Assembly (NCBI RefSeq): GCF_007971025.1
Contig: NZ_CP042436.1
Span: 4,836,001 to 4,900,000, forward strand
Length of the DNA: 64,000 bases
Direction of reading: 5' to 3'
Source of the DNA: Mucilaginibacter ginsenosidivorans
Lineage (GTDB): Bacteria; Bacteroidota; Bacteroidia; Sphingobacteriales; Sphingobacteriaceae
Both the position numbers and the translations under genes were made by a program. Below are positions 60,317-64,000 of this stretch, piece after piece; the stretch's first letter is position 1; the number at the start of each line of letters is the position of its first letter. The notes beneath the pieces are model-generated. The model had not been told where the DNA came from. It saw nothing but the letters and a program-made list of their open reading frames with translations, and made no database searches.

Positions 60317-61345
60317 GTGGATACCGACCTGAACCTTGAACCTGACGAAAAGCCTGCTTGCATTGCCTGCGGAAACCCTGAAATATTAGAAGGGTATCCG
60401 AATAAACTCTGCGCTGAATGCCGCGATAAATTAATTAAATTCCCTATTCCTGTTTGGGTAAAGTTATTTGGTGCAGCTATTGCCGTATTATCGTTAATGT
60501 CGCTTTTCTGGTCGGGAGGAGATTTCGGTGCCGCGCTCGCATTAAAGCGCGCTGAGCATGCAGAAGAAAACAAAAACTATCTGACAGAAAAACACGAACT
60601 TGAAAAGGCCGAAAAGACCGTACCCAATTCTATCGGCATATTATCACATTTGGCTATTGCCGATTTCTATAACCTGGAATACGCTAGTATGGATTCGGTA
60701 CTAAAAAAGATACAAAATCGGACCTTTGAAGATACGGCGCTTTTGGGTAAGGTAAATGATCTTTTGGAAAACGTTAAATCTTATTATCCTTCGGCGTCGT
60801 TTGATACCGCCTTCAGCGCGTATAAGAAATCCGTTATTCCCGACAGCGCTCTTGAACGATATGTTGACAAGAGTCCCGGCGACACCTATGCGATGTATCT
60901 ATTAGCTTCTTCCTATTCAGACAAAGAGCAATATGGAAAGACAGATACAGCCGTGTCCAAAATATTGGCCATCGATCCAAATTTTATGCCTGCTATCTGT
61001 ATGAAATGTATGGTGAAAAGAGAGCTGAGTCAATTTGATTCTTCATTTTATTATTGCGACAAGCTGCTGGCTATCAATCATCAATCCACATATGCCATGT
61101 CGGCCAAAGCACGTACTTTTATAAAATCAGGGAAGAATGCGGAAGGACTTAAACTTGCAAAACAGGTCGATGATCTTAGCAAAGACGACCCATATAACGT
61201 TACAACACTTGCGATTGCTTATCACTTCAACAAGGACTATAAGAAACGCGACCAACTTATTAAACAAGCGGAAAAGGACAGTGCTTCAAATTCGTACATG
61301 AAGTACGCGAAGGATATATTTTCAGGAAAAATAAAATACCAATAA
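60317..61345 (+). CDS. Zinc-ribbon, membrane-anchored TPR protein
   Basis: 342 residues from a GTG start. An N-terminal zinc ribbon (C16-x2-C19 ... C34-x2-C37, CIACGNPEILEGYPNKLCAEC), then one membrane helix (about 51-68, after the motif IPVWVKLFGA), then TPR-like helices on the other side of the membrane (about 75-340). It lies 9 bases before a HELAH membrane peptidase, so they share a transcript. Both contain a PVWVK(L/I)xG motif next to a membrane segment. It may be an adaptor or substrate-recruiting subunit for that peptidase. Confidence 0.78.
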   Translation: MDTDLNLEPDEKPACIACGNPEILEGYPNKLCAECRDKLIKFPIPVWVKLFGAAIAVLSLMSLFWSGGDFGAALALKRAEHAEENKNYLTEKHELEKAEKTVPNSIGILSHLAIADFYNLEYASMDSVLKKIQNRTFEDTALLGKVNDLLENVKSYYPSASFDTAFSAYKKSVIPDSALERYVDKSPGDTYAMYLLASSYSDKEQYGKTDTAVSKILAIDPNFMPAICMKCMVKRELSQFDSSFYYCDKLLAINHQSTYAMSAKARTFIKSGKNAEGLKLAKQVDDLSKDDPYNVTTLAIAYHFNKDYKKRDQLIKQAEKDSASNSYMKYAKDIFSGKIKYQ

Positions 61346-61354
61346 TCAAAAATT

Positions 61355-61888
61355 ATGTTTTTCGTACCAGGCATATTGATCACTATAGCTACGTTTCCAG
61401 GCGTAATTGTACACGAGCTTGCACACCAGCTATTTTGCAGATGGTTTAAAATACCGGTTTTTCGGGTGGTATATTTCAGGGCCGGAAATCCGGCCGGATA
61501 TGTTCAGCACGAGATCATATCAAACAAGTGGCATTCGATGATGATAAGCGTGGGACCATTCTTTGTCAACACAATCTTGGGTGCGCTCATTGCATTCCCG
61601 GCAGCCATGCCGGTTTTTGTATTCAACAATGCTAACCCGCTGGATTATCTTCTTATCTATCTTGGAGTATCTATCGCCATGCACGCTTTTCCAAGCACCG
61701 GCGATGCCAAATCGATACTAAATGACCTGAAAGAGCCGGAAACACCTGTTTGGGTAAAGATTGTAGGGTACCCTGTTATCGGCCTGATCTATGTGGGATC
61801 TCTTGGTAGTTTCTTTTGGCTCGACCTGATATACGGAGGTGCTGTTGCCGTTGGCCTTCCTAATCTGATCGTAAAACTTTTTGCATAA
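61355..61888 (+). CDS. HELAH membrane metalloprotease (M50 / DUF3267-like)
   Basis: 177 residues with about four membrane helices. The zinc motif H20-E21-L-A-H24 lies within the first helix, and a second-helix region has SIAMHAFPSTGDAKSI (near 108-123), whose Asp is the likely third ligand. This minimal arrangement resembles site-2-type peptidases without PDZ domain. It follows the zinc-ribbon TPR protein gene with 9 bases between. A regulated intramembrane cleavage role is plausible but unproven. Confidence 0.8.
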   Translation: MFFVPGILITIATFPGVIVHELAHQLFCRWFKIPVFRVVYFRAGNPAGYVQHEIISNKWHSMMISVGPFFVNTILGALIAFPAAMPVFVFNNANPLDYLLIYLGVSIAMHAFPSTGDAKSILNDLKEPETPVWVKIVGYPVIGLIYVGSLGSFFWLDLIYGGAVAVGLPNLIVKLFA

Positions 61889-61890
61889 AA

Positions 61891-61919
61891 AATGCCCGCA
61901 TAATGCGGGCATTTTTTAT
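61891..61919. terminator. Bidirectional terminator between the peptidase gene and icd
   Basis: AATGCCCGCA (61891-61900) pairs with TGCGGGCATT (61904-61913) around a 3-base loop. T runs follow on both sides (TTTTTTATT on plus; TTTTTTATGC on minus), so it can end both convergent genes. Confidence 0.92.
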
Positions 61920-61942
61920 TATATCCGGACATACATGGCCAT

Positions 61943-63172
61943 TTATTTACCTAACTTCTTCTTCAAATTCTCATCTATCGCTTCCAAAAATTCTTCGGTA
62001 TACAGGTAGTCTGTGCCGTGCTCAACTTTTGGTTTAATGGTGATAGCCAGGTCTTTGGTCATTTTGCCGCTTTCAACGGTTTCGATACAAACCTCTTCCA
62101 GTGTTTTGCAGAACTTTATTAACTCTTTGTTATCGTCCAGCATGCCGCGGAACTCCAAACCTCTTGTCCATGCAAAAATAGATGCAATAGGGTTGGTTGA
62201 TGTTGGCTTGCCAGCCTGGTGGTCGCGGTAGTGGCGGGTAACGGTACCATGCGCCGCTTCAGCCTCCATGGTTTTACCGTCGGGTGTAACCAGGGTGGAT
62301 GTCATCAACCCTAACGATCCAAAGCCCTGTGCCACGGTGTCCGACTGTACGTCGCCGTCATAATTCTTGCAAGCCCAAACAAAGTTGCCATGCCATTTCA
62401 GGGCCGAAGCCACCATATCGTCTATCAGGCGGTGCTCATAAGTCAGCTGGTTAGCTTCAAATTCCAGTTTGAATTCGTTCTCATATATCTCCTGGAAAAT
62501 GTCCTTAAAACGGCCGTCATATTTTTTCAGGATGGTATTTTTTGTTGAAAGATACAAGGGCCATTTTTTCAGCAATGCCTGGTTAAAGCACGCGCGGGCA
62601 AAGCCTTTTATCGATTCGTCGGTATTGTACATGGCCAGGGCAACACCATCGCCCTTAAAGTTGAACACTTCGTATGATTGTGGTTCGCCGCCGTCTTCGG
62701 GAGTAAAGGTGATGGTCAGTTTACCTTTACCTTTGGTCAAAAAGTCGGTAGCCCGGTACTGGTCGCCAAACGCGTGACGGCCAATGCATATCGGTGCGGT
62801 CCAGTTTGGCACCAGGCGCGGCACGTTCGACATCACGATAGGCTCGCGAAAAACCGTACCATCCAGTATATTACGGATAGTGCCGTTTGGCGATTTCCAC
62901 ATTTGTTTTAAACCAAACTCTTCCACACGGGCCTCGTCAGGCGTAATGGTGGCGCATTTGATGCCTACGCCGTATTGTTTGATGGCGTTGGCTGCATCGA
63001 TAGTAACCTGGTCATTGGTCTCATCGCGGTATTCAATGCCAAGGTCGTAATACTTGATATCGAGGTCGAGATAAGGAGTGATCAGCTTATCCTTTATAAA
63101 TTTCCATATAATGCGGGTCATTTCATCCCCATCCAGTTCAACTACGGGATTTGCTACTTTGATTTTTGACAT
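61943..63172 (-). CDS. icd: Isocitrate dehydrogenase (NADP-dependent, eukaryotic-like class)
   Basis: 409 residues, homodimeric IDH2-type. Diagnostic segments: VVELDGDEMTRIIWKFIKDKLI (near 9-30), the substrate-binding SPNGTIRNILDGTVFREPI region (near 94-112), the metal-binding DDMVASALKWHGNFVWACKNYDGDVQSD region (near 248-275) and GTVTRHYRDHQAG (near 309-321). It makes 2-oxoglutarate and NADPH in the citric acid cycle. A TATATTTG -7 box and a palindrome lie upstream. Confidence 0.97.
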   Translation of the reverse strand: MSKIKVANPVVELDGDEMTRIIWKFIKDKLITPYLDLDIKYYDLGIEYRDETNDQVTIDAANAIKQYGVGIKCATITPDEARVEEFGLKQMWKSPNGTIRNILDGTVFREPIVMSNVPRLVPNWTAPICIGRHAFGDQYRATDFLTKGKGKLTITFTPEDGGEPQSYEVFNFKGDGVALAMYNTDESIKGFARACFNQALLKKWPLYLSTKNTILKKYDGRFKDIFQEIYENEFKLEFEANQLTYEHRLIDDMVASALKWHGNFVWACKNYDGDVQSDTVAQGFGSLGLMTSTLVTPDGKTMEAEAAHGTVTRHYRDHQAGKPTSTNPIASIFAWTRGLEFRGMLDDNKELIKFCKTLEEVCIETVESGKMTKDLAITIKPKVEHGTDYLYTEEFLEAIDENLKKKLGK

Positions 63173-63204
63173 AACAGGTATTCGTTTTTTTTCGTAAAAG
63201 GTCT

Positions 63205-63234
63205 CAAATATATAAAATTGACAATAGCTATTGT
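63205..63234 (-). promoter_or_regulatory. icd promoter with an overlapping palindrome
   Basis: On the minus strand TATATTTG (63205-63212) is an exact -7 box. A perfect 14-base palindrome ACAATAGCTATTGT (63221-63234) sits just upstream, overlapping the spacer and -33 region, with no clear -33 TTTG. This is the expected position for a repressor or activator site. Confidence 0.5.
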
Positions 63235-63381
63235 ACTAAATACCATATTGAAATTATCGATACTTAACTAATTAATTCGTACGTTTTAGTATTGTTTTAT
63301 TGAAGAATGAAGTTATTTTTATAAAATTGTGGCACAAGAATAGCAGTATCTGATCCTACTTGTAATACCTGATAGTAAATT

Positions 63382-64000
63382 ATGACAAAATTTATACTAA
63401 GAATTACGCTTTTGACCTTGCTCACCTGCTTCACAGCTTTGGCATCAAAAGCGCAGGTAGGATACGATTATTCACAATACGACGTCGGCGCATCAGTAGG
63501 TTTTAATTCCTATTATGGCGATGTAGTGACATCACAATCAAGCAATTCGTTTAACCTGAACTTTGATTATAACCAAAGTGCCTTTATCAACTATATCCTG
63601 GAGATCCAGGTTGGTAAGGTGATGGGTGGCGATTCGACAAAAGATCTGTTAGGCAGGCAATTCTCTGCCGATTATACATCTTATGCCTTTAGGATACAGT
63701 TACAGGCCGGCGAGCTGATAGACTATTCGCAAAGCAAGGTGCTTAACGCTTTTAAGAATTTATATGTCGGGGGCGGTATAGGCATCATCTATAGCAATAT
63801 AAAAGAGATCAACCGGTACTCACTTCAGCTACCCGGATTTTATACCCCCGGCGAAAATAAAGCTAACCAGTTATTTTTTCCCGCCCGTATTGGCTACGAA
63901 CTAAAAATTTACAATAAATACAAGCGCCCCGATTTCAAGGTCGACGTTGGTTACCAATACAACTTCATTTTTGGCGATAACTTCGACGGTTTTAAAGCCG
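63382..64000 (+). CDS. Outer membrane beta-barrel protein (5' part)
   Basis: An ATG at 63382 opens a frame that runs off the window end (206 codons visible). The signal peptide (about 1-24, ending SKAQ) is followed by a Gly-poor, Tyr/Asn-rich beta-strand pattern (SVGFNSYYGDVV, LYVGGGIGIIYSN near 128-140) typical of eight-stranded or larger barrels such as PorT-like or OmpA N-domains in Bacteroidota. The gene is divergent from icd. The C-terminus and exact class cannot be seen. Confidence 0.8.
   Translation, partial: MTKFILRITLLTLLTCFTALASKAQVGYDYSQYDVGASVGFNSYYGDVVTSQSSNSFNLNFDYNQSAFINYILEIQVGKVMGGDSTKDLLGRQFSADYTSYAFRIQLQAGELIDYSQSKVLNAFKNLYVGGGIGIIYSNIKEINRYSLQLPGFYTPGENKANQLFFPARIGYELKIYNKYKRPDFKVDVGYQYNFIFGDNFDGFKA

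Overview
The window comes from a free-living Bacteroidota, most likely family Sphingobacteriaceae near Mucilaginibacter or Pedobacter. This rests on TAnnTTTG-type -7 promoter boxes (often only a few bases before the start codon), the absence of clear Shine-Dalgarno sites, gliding genes gldA and gldFG, DUF4397 lipoproteins, SHNL-type PAS kinases, and the gene order pheT / coiled-coil gene / zapA / rny. Species assignment is inference from gene content. No rRNA, tRNA, CRISPR array or prophage was seen.

Layout. 0-2.3 kb: 5' end of an RND efflux pump gene and its TolC partner. 2.4-10.1 kb: housekeeping genes (DUF47, Mpo1-like protein, rny, a candidate 6S RNA, zapA, coiled-coil gene, pheT, radC, rpsT). 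10.2-14.1 kb: zinc-dependent phospholipase/nuclease, TMEM175-like channel, DedA protein, two DUF4397 lipoproteins. 14.2-21.2 kb: dnaN, a fused gldF-gldG, envelope proteins, an HTH regulator and gldA. 21.4-27.2 kb: PAS histidine kinase, single-domain response regulator, glycyl-tRNA synthetase, TPR histidine kinase. 27.2-34.3 kb: an M16 peptidase pair, a degenerate SDR, OsmC, an old-yellow-enzyme reductase, an Na+/H+ antiporter and a zinc-ribbon protein. 34.4-38.4 kb: an AT-rich accessory island with unknown genes, an IS1595-type transposase with two tiny companion ORFs, and a secreted protein that looks like a proteasome/HslV-type Ntn hydrolase. 38.4-46.3 kb: tail-less SSB, an ATPase-less PAS/GAF 'kinase', SDR, a long aromatic amino acid hydroxylase, a flippase-like protein, and aguB-aguA for agmatine to putrescine. 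46.4-51.3 kb: a VapBC-like toxin-antitoxin pair, two LiaF-like membrane proteins with a LytS kinase and LytTR regulator, and an L,D-transpeptidase. 51.3-56.1 kb: the tyrosine/homogentisate degradation set (fahA, hmgA, hppD). 56.1-64 kb: AlkD-like protein, YCII protein, PAS kinase, manA, a zinc-ribbon TPR protein with a HELAH membrane peptidase, icd, and the start of an outer-membrane barrel gene.

How genes work together. phhA (41.4-43.2 kb), hppD, hmgA and fahA supply most steps from phenylalanine to fumarate plus acetoacetate; the aminotransferase and maleylacetoacetate isomerase are not in the window. The LiaF-like genes and the LytS/LytTR pair form a likely envelope-stress circuit: both LiaF-like genes have the same upstream architecture (two ACCGA half-sites 21 bp apart, then a TAGTTTTG -7 box 56 bp after the second), suggesting control by the LytTR regulator.

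The most novel-looking items are the signal-peptide-bearing proteasome-like hydrolase, the duplicated promoter architecture of the LiaF/LytTR circuit, and the unknown genes of the AT-rich island.
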